Below the pieces are notes generated by a model, which saw nothing but the letters and a program-made list of their open reading frames with translations, ran no database searches and was not told the origin of the DNA. DNA of 37,774 nucleotides from UMGS363 sp051881775 (GTDB taxonomy: Bacteria; Bacillota; Clostridia; Oscillospirales; Ruminococcaceae): assembly GCA_051881775.1 (NCBI GenBank), contig JBJEQN010000099.1, positions 1 through 37,774 of the forward strand, written 5' to 3'. Shown one piece after another: positions 23,869 through 31,540 of the stretch. Every line of letters starts with the position of its first letter. Position 1 is the first letter of the stretch. A program made the position numbers and the translations under genes.

Positions 23869-24001
23869 GATGTTAGAATTCGTCTAAATTCTATTTTTAT
23901 TAAGTTTAACATCCGTTTTGTTGTCTCCTTTCTTTTGTTCTACACATATTTTTTTCATCTTATTTTATTTTCCGCAGGACCCGGTGTCCTGCATTTTTTT
24001 T
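23869..24001 (+). ncRNA. Candidate small RNA between promoter P2 and a strong terminator
   Basis: A transcript from P2 would be about 130 nt (about 300 nt from P1) and would end at the terminator at 23974-24001. No ORF with a ribosome-binding site is present. The 5' part can pair GATGTTA with TAACATC (23868 to about 23914), with AGAATT/AAATTCT inside; the 3' part is pyrimidine-rich. I do not recognise 6S, tmRNA, SRP or RNase P signatures. It may instead be a leader whose terminator is regulated, though the next gene has its own promoter P3. Confidence 0.45.
23974..24001 (+). terminator. Rho-independent terminator
   Basis: GCAGGAC-CCGGT-GTCCTGC stem followed by A and eight T. It is not downstream of any recognised gene, so it must end an RNA started at P1 or P2. 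Confidence 0.85.
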
Positions 24002-24021
24002 GCCCGGATTTACATATTAAA

Positions 24022-24050
24022 TTGACAAGACCGGGTTTTTATTATATAAT
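24022..24050 (+). promoter_or_regulatory. Consensus sigma-A promoter P3
   Basis: TTGACA, 17 bp, TATAAT, ending 32 bp before the GTG start of the next gene. Confidence 0.8.
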
Positions 24051-24082
24051 ATGGTATATGTTCGCATAAAAGAGGTGAGCCT

Positions 24083-24607
24083 GTGTATCGCTGGAGTAAA
24101 ATACGCGTTAAACTTGAAAAAGAATACCTTGCGCCGTCCCTCAGGGGAAGAATACAGTATTTTGCCGTTTCCTACAGCAAAAGTCCCGACCATATCGGGC
24201 GTGCGGCAGTAAAACTTGACGGCAGAGAGATACTCAAAAGCAGCTATTGGCTTGCATACAGCGCCTTTGACGATGCATTTGCCGAGTTAAGGAGCGATAA
24301 TGTTTGTTCCGGCGAGAACGATTTGTGGCACATGGCGTGTAAGTGTGCGATCGACAAGGGCGGCTTTGACCAGCTCATGTTTTACCGTGCTTTTGACGAA
24401 TTTGACAATCAAAGTATAGAAAAAAGCCTTGACAGCGAAAATCCACTTGTCCGAATGTTTGCTGTTCTGGACAGACGAACAGGTAAAAGACGGCTTGAAA
24501 AGCTTGCGGAAAGAATACAGAATGAACCGCCGTGGCTCAGGCAATTTTATTATATAAGATTTAACGCCGAAAATTTAACAAAATATCAGAACGTGCAGCA
24601 ATTTTGA
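24083..24607 (+). CDS. Unknown 174-residue cytoplasmic protein
   Basis: I do not recognise a family. The protein has no signal peptide or membrane segment and is rich in charged and aromatic residues. The N-terminal part (about 1-70) looks alpha/beta (YRWSKIRVKLEKEYLAPSLR, IGRAAVKLDGREI) and the C-terminal half is mainly helical, ending in a run of aromatic and basic residues (PPWLRQFYYIRF). Start: GTG 24083, chosen because AGAGGTGAG precedes it and the frame has no earlier start. It has a full-consensus promoter and is transcribed towards metG. Codon use looks like that of the neighbours, which supports a real gene. Confidence 0.75.
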   Translation: MYRWSKIRVKLEKEYLAPSLRGRIQYFAVSYSKSPDHIGRAAVKLDGREILKSSYWLAYSAFDDAFAELRSDNVCSGENDLWHMACKCAIDKGGFDQLMFYRAFDEFDNQSIEKSLDSENPLVRMFAVLDRRTGKRRLEKLAERIQNEPPWLRQFYYIRFNAENLTKYQNVQQF

Positions 24608-24716
24608 CCGAAAAAAACGCTGCAGATCCGTTTTAAATGCGGAATAGTCTTAACGGCGCATTTTTCCGTAATATTTAATAAATTTATGCAAAATATACCT
24701 TCGGGAGGAATATAAA

Positions 24717-26678
24717 ATGTCAAAGAAACCTTTTTACATTACAACGCCCATATATTACCCGTCGGGCAATCCCCATATCGGACATTGCTACACCACGGTT
24801 GCCTGCGACTCCATCGCACGTTTCAAGAGAATGCAGGGCTATGATGTAATGTTTCTTACAGGAACAGACGAACACGGTCAGAAGATCGAACAGAAGGCTG
24901 CCGAAAAGGGCGTTACACCCAAGCAGTATGTTGACGAAATAGTTGAAATTTTCAAGAAGCTCTGGAGCTGCATGAACATCAGCTACGACCGCTATATCCG
25001 CACCACCGATGACTACCACGTTGAAGCGGTGCAGAAGATATTTAAGGAGCTTTACGACAGAGGATATATCTACAAGGGCGAGTACAAGGGCAAATACTGT
25101 ACCCCCTGCGAGAGCTTCTGGACGGAATCCCAGCTTGACGAGAACGGCTGCTGTCCCGACTGCCACAGACCCGTTGTTGAAGCAAAGGAAGAGGCTTATT
25201 TCTTCAAAATGTCCCCCTTTGCAGACAGAATTGAAAAGCTGCTGACCGAAACAGACTACCTCCGCCCGAAAACAAGAGCGGTGGAGCTTGTTAACAACTT
25301 TATAAAGCCCGGTCTTGAAGATCTCTGCGTTTCGAGAACGTCCTTCAAGTGGGGGATCCCTGTTTCCTTTGACGAAAAGCACGTTGTTTATGTATGGATA
25401 GACGCACTTTCCAACTATATCACCGCTCTCGGCTTTGAGAACGAAAAATATGACGATTACGAAAAATACTGGCCTGCGGACGTTCATATGGTGGCAAAGG
25501 ACATCATGCGTTTCCACGCTATCATCTGGCCTGCAATGCTTATGGCTCTTGAACAGCCCCTTCCCAAGCACCTTGCAGTACACGGCTGGATAACCTTCAA
25601 CGGTCAGAAAATGAGCAAATCTCTCGGCAACGTTGTAGACCCCTTCGTGCTTGCCGACCGTTACGGTGCAGACGCTATACGTTACCACATTCTCCGTGAA
25701 ATGGCTCTGGGCGCAGACAGCTCCTTCTCCAACGAAATTATGATAAACCGCATCAATTCCGACCTTGCAAACGGTCTTGGCAACCTTATTTCAAGAAGCG
25801 TTGCAATGGTGCTGAAATACTTTGACGGAACACTTCCCGAAAACAAGCAGAGCGGCGAGCATGACGAGGAACTTATTGCCGCAATGACCGCTCTCCGTGA
25901 CGTTGTTGCGGACGCAGTGGAAAATACACAGCTCAACGTTGCACTTGCGGAAATTTTCAAGGTCGTTTCCGCCGCAAACAAGTATATTGACGAAACTGCG
26001 CCCTGGATACTTGCCAAGGACGAAGCAAACAAGCCCAGACTTGCCGCAGTTCTGTACAATCTGCTTGAAGCAATCAGAATAACCACAACTCTCCTTTCCG
26101 CATTTATGCCCACAACAATGCCCAAGGCGTGGGAGCAGATCGGTGCAAAGCCCGAGGATGTGACCTTTGAAAATGCAGGAAAGTACGGTGTTCTTCCTCA
26201 GAATGTTACCGTCAAGAAGGGCGAAGTGCTGTTCCCGAGAATCGACGTTGACAAGGAAATTGACGAGCTCAACGCCCTTATCGCCGCACAGGAAGCCGCT
26301 GCAAAGGCTGCTTCTGCGCAGGACGAGGACAAGGCAGGACTTGTTCCGCTGGCTGAGACAATTTCCATTGATGATTTCGGCAAGGTAGACCTGCGTGTTG
26401 CCGAGGTCAAGGAGTGCGAGAAGGTACCCAAGGCGAAGAAGCTCCTTAAGCTGCAGCTTGATGACGGTTTCGGCGGCAGACAGGTGGTATCGGGCATAGC
26501 CAAGTGGTACTCTCCCGAGGACCTTATCGGAAAGAAGGTCATAGTCGTTGCAAATCTTGCTCCTGCAAAGCTCTGCGGAGTGGAAAGTCAGGGAATGATA
26601 GTTGCCGCCGACGTTGGCGAGGACGCAAGAGTTATCTTTGTTGACAAGGATATTCCCAATGGGTCTAAACTCAGATAA
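24717..26678 (+). CDS. metG: Methionyl-tRNA synthetase
   Basis: Charges tRNA-Met in the cytosol. The 653-residue protein has the class I HIGH motif (PHIGH, 19-23), a zinc knuckle with CTPC and CCPDC (about 127-150), the KMSKS loop (QKMSKSLGN near 295-305), an anticodon-binding helical domain (about 350-510) and a C-terminal EMAP/Trbp111-like tRNA-binding domain (about 550-653; KVDLRVAEVKECEKVPKAKK). The C-terminal domain is that of the dimeric bacterial form. Start ATG 24717 follows CGGGAGGAAT. It is followed by tatD, a very common pairing in Firmicutes. No T-box leader is visible upstream. Confidence 0.98.
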   Translation: MSKKPFYITTPIYYPSGNPHIGHCYTTVACDSIARFKRMQGYDVMFLTGTDEHGQKIEQKAAEKGVTPKQYVDEIVEIFKKLWSCMNISYDRYIRTTDDYHVEAVQKIFKELYDRGYIYKGEYKGKYCTPCESFWTESQLDENGCCPDCHRPVVEAKEEAYFFKMSPFADRIEKLLTETDYLRPKTRAVELVNNFIKPGLEDLCVSRTSFKWGIPVSFDEKHVVYVWIDALSNYITALGFENEKYDDYEKYWPADVHMVAKDIMRFHAIIWPAMLMALEQPLPKHLAVHGWITFNGQKMSKSLGNVVDPFVLADRYGADAIRYHILREMALGADSSFSNEIMINRINSDLANGLGNLISRSVAMVLKYFDGTLPENKQSGEHDEELIAAMTALRDVVADAVENTQLNVALAEIFKVVSAANKYIDETAPWILAKDEANKPRLAAVLYNLLEAIRITTTLLSAFMPTTMPKAWEQIGAKPEDVTFENAGKYGVLPQNVTVKKGEVLFPRIDVDKEIDELNALIAAQEAAAKAASAQDEDKAGLVPLAETISIDDFGKVDLRVAEVKECEKVPKAKKLLKLQLDDGFGGRQVVSGIAKWYSPEDLIGKKVIVVANLAPAKLCGVESQGMIVAADVGEDARVIFVDKDIPNGSKLR

Positions 26679-26696
26679 AAACCTATAAAACACTTG

Positions 26697-26730
26697 ATTC
26701 TGCGGAGCAAAACTGCTTCGCAGAATTTTT
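26697..26730 (+). terminator. Intercistronic hairpin between metG and tatD
   Basis: ATTCTGCG/CGCAGAAT stem with inner AGC/GCT pairing and a TTTTT run, just ahead of the tatD ribosome-binding site. It probably lowers read-through into tatD. Confidence 0.7.
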
Positions 26731-26744
26731 AACAGGAGGAAGAA

Positions 26745-27515
26745 ATGCTCACATATATAGATTCCCACGCACATTACGACGACGAACAGTTTGACGGCGA
26801 CAGGGACGAGCTGCTTGACCGTCTGCACGAAAACGGGGTGCGGAATATAGTAAATATCGGCTGTTCGCTTGAACGGTCGCAGTTTTCCGTTGACCTTGCG
26901 GAAAAATACCCCTTTGTGTACGCCGCAGTAGGGATACACCCCGAGGACGCTCCCGACACGCCGGACGGCTACCTTTCCAAAGTTGAGTTCTGGACGGCAA
27001 ACCCAAAGGTGGTGGCAATAGGGGAGATAGGTCTTGACTATCATTATGAGGGTTTTGACCGTGAACTGCAGATACGCTTTTTTGAGGAACAGCTTGACCT
27101 TGCGGAAAAATCGGGATTGCCCGTAATAATTCATTCCCGTGACGCAACGGAGGACACAATGAACATTCTCCGCAGACGGGGTAAAGTCAAGGGCGTGATG
27201 CACTGCTTTTCGGGCTCTGCGGAAACGGCAAAGCAGGTGCTGGAGCTTGGAATGAATATTAGCTTTACGGGAGTTCTCACCTTCAAAAATGCACGGAAAG
27301 CCGTTGAAGCGGTGAAGGTCATTCCTCTTGACAGACTTATGCTGGAGACCGACTGTCCCTATATGGCGCCCGAGCCGTACAGAGGCAAGCGCTGCGACAG
27401 CAGTATGATAACCCGTGTCATAGATAAGATAGCGGAAATAAAAGAGGTCTCTCCCGAAGTCGTTGCCGAAACAACAATGGCAAATACGCTTCGGCTTTTT
27501 GAGCGGATGAAGTAA
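26745..27515 (+). CDS. tatD: TatD family metal-dependent DNase
   Basis: Hydrolase of 256 residues with a TIM-barrel fold that acts as a 3'-5' nuclease or related deacylase-type hydrolase. All metal-binding motifs are present: IDSHAHYDD (near 5-13), GEIGLDYH (near 91-98), VIIHSRDA (near 125-132), HCFSG (near 151-155) and LETDCPYMAP (near 202-211). Start ATG 26745 follows ACAGGAGGAAG. Its stop codon is in contact with a MITE-like element (TACTAAT begins at 27516). Confidence 0.95.
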   Translation: MLTYIDSHAHYDDEQFDGDRDELLDRLHENGVRNIVNIGCSLERSQFSVDLAEKYPFVYAAVGIHPEDAPDTPDGYLSKVEFWTANPKVVAIGEIGLDYHYEGFDRELQIRFFEEQLDLAEKSGLPVIIHSRDATEDTMNILRRRGKVKGVMHCFSGSAETAKQVLELGMNISFTGVLTFKNARKAVEAVKVIPLDRLMLETDCPYMAPEPYRGKRCDSSMITRVIDKIAEIKEVSPEVVAETTMANTLRLFERMK

Positions 27516-27673
27516 TACTAATCCCCATTTAACCTGTAGATAAATTAGGCAGCCATAATTGCACCACTAATCGTCAAGCTCCCTTGCCGTGCGACAGCAC
27601 GCCTGCGGTCGCTTTCCTTGATTGGTGCAATTCTATCTTCCGACTTTATCTACAGAACAAATGGGGATTAGTA
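27516..27673. repeat. MITE-like palindrome, TACTAAT family, copy B
   Basis: 158-bp element with ends TACTAATCCCCATTT and AAATGGGGATTAGTA and inner arms CTGTAGATAAA/TTTATCTACAG. A central hairpin lies around GCACGCCTGC. It is inserted between the convergent tatD and cellobiose phosphorylase genes, at the tatD stop. Confidence 0.8.
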
Positions 27674-27683
27674 TAAAAAGCAC

Positions 27684-27723
27684 AAATAAAAGACCCATCG
27701 GCAAATCAAGCGCCGACGGGTCT
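27684..27723 (-). terminator. Terminator of the cellobiose phosphorylase gene
   Basis: Minus-strand stem AGACCCGTCGGC/GCCGATGGGTCT with TTTTATTT tail. Confidence 0.85.
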
Positions 27724-27746
27724 GTTGTTTTATATGCTGTTACAGC

Positions 27747-30143
27747 TTAGCCAAGTGTTACAACCACTTCGTTAACGTCCTTCAGCTTTGCTGCAGGGAT
27801 AAGGTTGCCTTCAAGTGTTTCGCCGTTGAGGACTACCGACTTAACGCCGCTTTCCTTATGTTCGGGGTTATTGAAGGTCATATTCAGCTTCTTTCCTCTG
27901 AATGTCTTTTCAACGGTGTAGCTTGCCCACTCGGAGGGAATGGAAGGAGATACTACAAGTCCCTCTGCGTTAGGTCTCATACCGAGGATACCCTCTACTG
28001 TACCTACCATAACGGTGGAAGCTGTACCTGTGAGCCAGTGAACGTGGGCACGGCCTGCGAAGGGGCTGTCCTTGCCTTCTACGAACTGACCGTAAACGTA
28101 AGGTTCAAGGCATCTGTGTTCTGCGTTGTCGTTATATGTTGCAGGAGCTGCTTCCTTCCAGTACTTATATGCACGGTTGCCGTGACCAAGGAGGGATTCT
28201 GCAAGGATGAGCCAGCCCTGAGGCTGAGAGAAGATACCTGCGTTTTCCTTTGTGCACTTATTGAAGCACTGCATAAGAGCGCCGTCAAAGCCGTGTTCAA
28301 CGTAAGGAGGATACATAACCATTGCGCCGTAAGGAGTATTAAGCTCTCTTTCTACGCTGTCCATAGCCTTTTCAGCCTGTTCCTTGCTTGCAAAGCCGGA
28401 AATAACAGACCAGGACTGAGGATTGAGCCACATATTTGCCTCGGGATCGGTTCTCTGACCGATAACTGTGCCGTCTTCCTTGTAGCCTCTTATCCATCTG
28501 TCCTCGTTCCAGCAAGCGCTCAGTATCTCGTCAAGCTTTGCCTTGACCTCGTCAAGGTACTTAACGTACTCTGCGTCGTTCTTAAGCTCTGCATAGCTTC
28601 TGAGAATCTTTACTGCGTAAACAAGCTGGAATGCAACGAAGGTGGATTCACCCTTCTTGCCAAGACGGAGACAGTCGTTCCAGTCAGCGTGGAGACCTGC
28701 AGGCATACCGTGGTTGCCCAGGTGGTTCATGGAGAACATTATAGCTCTCTTAAGGTGGTCGTAAACTGTACCCTTTTCGCCGTCGTTAGCGTAGGAGATC
28801 TCTTCGTCAAGGAATGCAATATCTCCGCTTTCGGAAATGTACTTGTAAACTGTGGGGAAGAGCCAGAGAGCGTCATCTGCACGGTAGGAAGGATGTCCTG
28901 TTTCCTTTGCGTAAGCTGTGTTCTCGTCGTTCTCGTCGGGGTGGTTCTCGTGACCTGCGTTATGAGTATACTTAACAAGGGGCAGACCTGCGCCGTTTGT
29001 TACCTGTGCGGAAAGCATAAATTCGATCTGCTTCTTAGCCATTTCGGGAGCAAGGTGGATAATACCCTGAATATCCTGAACGGTATCACGGTAGCCGAAG
29101 CCGTTTCTCAGACCGCAGTACTGGAAGGAAGCTGCTCTTGACCAGATGAAGGTGATGAAGCAGTTGTAAGCGTTCCAAACGTTGATCATATTGTTGAAAT
29201 CTGCATCGGGAGTGTTGACCTGGAAATTGCCAAGCTTTTCGTGCCAGTAATTCTTAAGTTCCTCAACTTCCGCTTCAACAACGCCGGGCTGCTGGTATCT
29301 TGCGATAATTTCGGCAGCCTTTGCTTCGGGCTTCTGACCGAGGATATAGGTAAGCTCCTTAGTTTCGCCGGGCTGCAGAACGATGTCACTCTGGAGAGCG
29401 CCGCAGGAGTTGGTGTTGTAGTTGAGCTGACCCTTAAGACCGTCTTCAATGCCCTTGGGGTTAGCGTAGCTTCTGTAAGAGCCTACGAAAGCGTCACGGT
29501 CGCCGCAGTAAGCGGAAACCTCTGCTCTTGCAAGACCGAGGAAACGTTCAAGATCGGGGTTCTTAAATACTTCGTTCTGCTTCTGGAGGATAAAGTTGCC
29601 CTTGAAGTATGTGCGAGTGATAAAGAGGGTGTACTGGAGGTTTACCTGATCCTGTTCGTAATTGTTATCGTTTACGAATTCGCAGTAGCCTGTAACGGAG
29701 AGCTTTCTGGGCTTGCTGTCAGTGTTGGTTATCTTAGCTGCCCAAACCTCATATGTAGCGTCCTTGGGAACGTAGTAGGTAACTTCGGACTTTATCTTCT
29801 TATATTCCGAGCTGATAACGGTGTAAGCGGTACCGTGGCGGCATTCGCTCTTGTACTCGTCAAGGGGCTTGCATACGGGAGCCCAGGAAGCGGACCAGAA
29901 TTCGCCTGTTTCGCTGTCCTTGATATAAACATAACGTCCCGGCTGGTCAACAGCAACGGAATTGAAGCGGTAACGGATAACACGTCCGTTTGCGCCGCTC
30001 TTTACGAAGCTGTAGCCGCCGGCGTTATTGGAAATGATCGCGCCGTATTCGGGAGAACCGAGGTAGTTTGCCCAAGGGGCGGGAGTTTCGGGGTTAGTGA
30101 TGACATATTCCTTTTTATCGAGGTCGAAATGTCCGTAGTTCAT
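27747..30143 (-). CDS. Cellobiose phosphorylase (GH94)
   Basis: Cytosolic enzyme that splits cellobiose with phosphate into glucose-1-phosphate and glucose, saving ATP in cellulose users. The 798-residue protein has the N-terminal beta-sandwich (about 1-290; MNYGHFDLDKKEYVITNPET), a linker and the alpha/alpha catalytic barrel (about 310-730). Motifs include GLRNGFGYRDTVQD, GLPLVKYTHNAGHENHPDEN and HADWNDCLRLGKKGES, with catalytic Asp490 in the WND triplet. Length and motifs fit cellobiose phosphorylase rather than cellodextrin or chitobiose enzymes. No signal peptide. Start ATG 30143 follows AAGGAG at 9 bp. It lies beside phosphofructokinase on the same strand but after a likely terminator, so it is probably transcribed alone. 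Confidence 0.95.
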   Translation of the reverse strand: MNYGHFDLDKKEYVITNPETPAPWANYLGSPEYGAIISNNAGGYSFVKSGANGRVIRYRFNSVAVDQPGRYVYIKDSETGEFWSASWAPVCKPLDEYKSECRHGTAYTVISSEYKKIKSEVTYYVPKDATYEVWAAKITNTDSKPRKLSVTGYCEFVNDNNYEQDQVNLQYTLFITRTYFKGNFILQKQNEVFKNPDLERFLGLARAEVSAYCGDRDAFVGSYRSYANPKGIEDGLKGQLNYNTNSCGALQSDIVLQPGETKELTYILGQKPEAKAAEIIARYQQPGVVEAEVEELKNYWHEKLGNFQVNTPDADFNNMINVWNAYNCFITFIWSRAASFQYCGLRNGFGYRDTVQDIQGIIHLAPEMAKKQIEFMLSAQVTNGAGLPLVKYTHNAGHENHPDENDENTAYAKETGHPSYRADDALWLFPTVYKYISESGDIAFLDEEISYANDGEKGTVYDHLKRAIMFSMNHLGNHGMPAGLHADWNDCLRLGKKGESTFVAFQLVYAVKILRSYAELKNDAEYVKYLDEVKAKLDEILSACWNEDRWIRGYKEDGTVIGQRTDPEANMWLNPQSWSVISGFASKEQAEKAMDSVERELNTPYGAMVMYPPYVEHGFDGALMQCFNKCTKENAGIFSQPQGWLILAESLLGHGNRAYKYWKEAAPATYNDNAEHRCLEPYVYGQFVEGKDSPFAGRAHVHWLTGTASTVMVGTVEGILGMRPNAEGLVVSPSIPSEWASYTVEKTFRGKKLNMTFNNPEHKESGVKSVVLNGETLEGNLIPAAKLKDVNEVVVTLG

Positions 30144-30313
30144 TGGAACACGCTCCTTAAATTATATTATAATAGCTGCTGATACGGCAAAAAGCTGCCC
30201 GTATCACATACAACTACATTCTAACATTTACCGCAAGCTATTTCAAGGGGGTAATAAAAAAATTCACAATTTCAAACGATTAAGCAGGCAATTTTTTTGC
30301 ATATTGCAGTAAA

Positions 30314-30360
30314 CCCGACAGCGAAGCATAACGGAATCCCATTATCGCCTTGCTGTCGGG
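30314..30360 (-). terminator. Hairpin after the phosphofructokinase gene
   Basis: CCCGACAGC and GCTGTCGGG arms (perfect 9 bp) around a 29-base loop with short inner pairing. The T-run after it on the minus strand is weak. Confidence 0.5.
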
Positions 30361-30383
30361 TCAGAAAATTTGTATGCTATGCC

Positions 30384-31469
30384 TTAATCTCCGAAGGAAA
30401 CACCAAGTTCTCTTGCTGTAACTACAAGCTGGTGGTCGGGGGTAACAAACTTTGTCTTGCCTGCAACGTCTTCAAGCTTGTTTTCGGCTATCTTGCCGTC
30501 TACCATTGCTACGCTGTAGCCGTACTTGTCATTTTTGATAAGGCTTGCGGCTCTTACGCCGAATTTTGTTGCAAGAACACGGTCGTAAGCCGAGGGACTT
30601 CCGCCTCTGAGCATATGTCCGGGAACGCACACTCTCGCTTCAATGCCCGTTGCGGCCTGTACCTGAGCGGCTATACGGGAAGTTGCGGTAACGATGCCTG
30701 CTTCCTCTCTCTTCTTTGCACGCTCTTTCTTCTTCATTTTTGCTTCTTCCGTATCAAATGCGCCTTCTGCAACTGCTACGATAGAGAATGTCTTGCCTGC
30801 CTTGGTGCGCTTGTTTATTGCTTCAACTATTTTATCTGTGCTGTAAGGTATTTCGGGGATAATGATAATGTCTGCGCCGCCTGCGATGCCGGAATAAAGT
30901 GTGAGCCAGCCTGCCTTGTTGCCCATTATCTCAACCATAAGTATACGGCTGTGGGAAGCTGCGGTGGTGTGAAGTCTGTCGATAACGTCCGTGGCAATGT
31001 CAACTGCTGTATGGAAGCCGAAGGTAACGTCCGTGCCGAAAATATCGTTGTCAATAGTCTTGGGCAGACCTATTACGTTAAGTCCTTCGTTTGAAAGGAG
31101 GTTTGCTGTTTTATGGGTGCCGTTGCCGCCGAGGGTAAGAAGGCAGTCCAGCTTCTGCTTTTTATAGGTGTCCTTCATTGCCTTTACCTTGTCAACATTG
31201 TCCTCGCCGATAACGGACATCATCTTGAAGGGCTGACGCTTTGTGCCGAGGATAGTGCCGCCCTGTGTAAGTATTCCCGAAAATTCCGAAGGCTTCATAT
31301 CCCTTGCAATATTATTGATAAGACCGTAATAACCGTTCTGAATGCCTACGATCTCAACGTTGTCCTCGCCCATTTCCTCAAAGCAAGCCTTTGCAACGCC
31401 TCTTATGGTAGCGTTAAGGCCGGGGCAGTCGCCGCCGCTGGTGAGTATTCCTATTCTTTTCTTTGCCAT
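30384..31469 (-). CDS. 6-phosphofructokinase
   Basis: Glycolytic kinase of 361 residues that phosphorylates fructose-6-phosphate. It has GILTSGGDCPGLN (8-20), PKTIDND with the catalytic Asp140, MVEIMGNKAGW (about 178-188) and a fructose-phosphate-binding GGSPSAYDR region near 284-292. The phosphate-donor motif reads GGNGT (114-118) instead of GGDGT/S. Gly117 is typical of ATP enzymes but Lys137 is of the kind seen in PPi or long ATP enzymes, so the donor is uncertain. Start at 31469 is chosen for its GGAGGAATT site; an upstream ATG pair lacks one. It lies next to cellobiose phosphorylase. Confidence 0.92.
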   Translation of the reverse strand: MAKKRIGILTSGGDCPGLNATIRGVAKACFEEMGEDNVEIVGIQNGYYGLINNIARDMKPSEFSGILTQGGTILGTKRQPFKMMSVIGEDNVDKVKAMKDTYKKQKLDCLLTLGGNGTHKTANLLSNEGLNVIGLPKTIDNDIFGTDVTFGFHTAVDIATDVIDRLHTTAASHSRILMVEIMGNKAGWLTLYSGIAGGADIIIIPEIPYSTDKIVEAINKRTKAGKTFSIVAVAEGAFDTEEAKMKKKERAKKREEAGIVTATSRIAAQVQAATGIEARVCVPGHMLRGGSPSAYDRVLATKFGVRAASLIKNDKYGYSVAMVDGKIAENKLEDVAGKTKFVTPDHQLVVTARELGVSFGD

Positions 31470-31501
31470 AACAATTCCTCCAGACTTATACATCATTTTT
31501 G

Positions 31502-31532
31502 TTAAACAAAAGGGTATGAAAAACTCATACCC
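31502..31532 (-). terminator. Terminator of the GGDEF-EAL gene
   Basis: Minus-strand stem GGGTATGA/TCATACCC followed by TTTTGTTTAAC. Confidence 0.75.
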
Positions 31533-31540
31533 TGATGATT

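Noticed and set aside
23704..24001. 6S RNA, tmRNA, RNase P or SRP RNA
   Set aside because: None of the conserved sequence marks I know for these RNAs is visible; left as an unassigned candidate RNA.
24608..24716. T-box or SAM riboswitch ahead of metG
   Set aside because: No T-box consensus, terminator or S-box core is visible in this 109-bp gap.
25791..27203. 470-codon minus-strand open frame
   Set aside because: Lies antisense to metG and tatD, which have full sets of family motifs; the translation is Cys- and Leu-rich with no recognisable domain.
27858..29141. 427-codon plus-strand open frame
   Set aside because: Antisense shadow of cellobiose phosphorylase.
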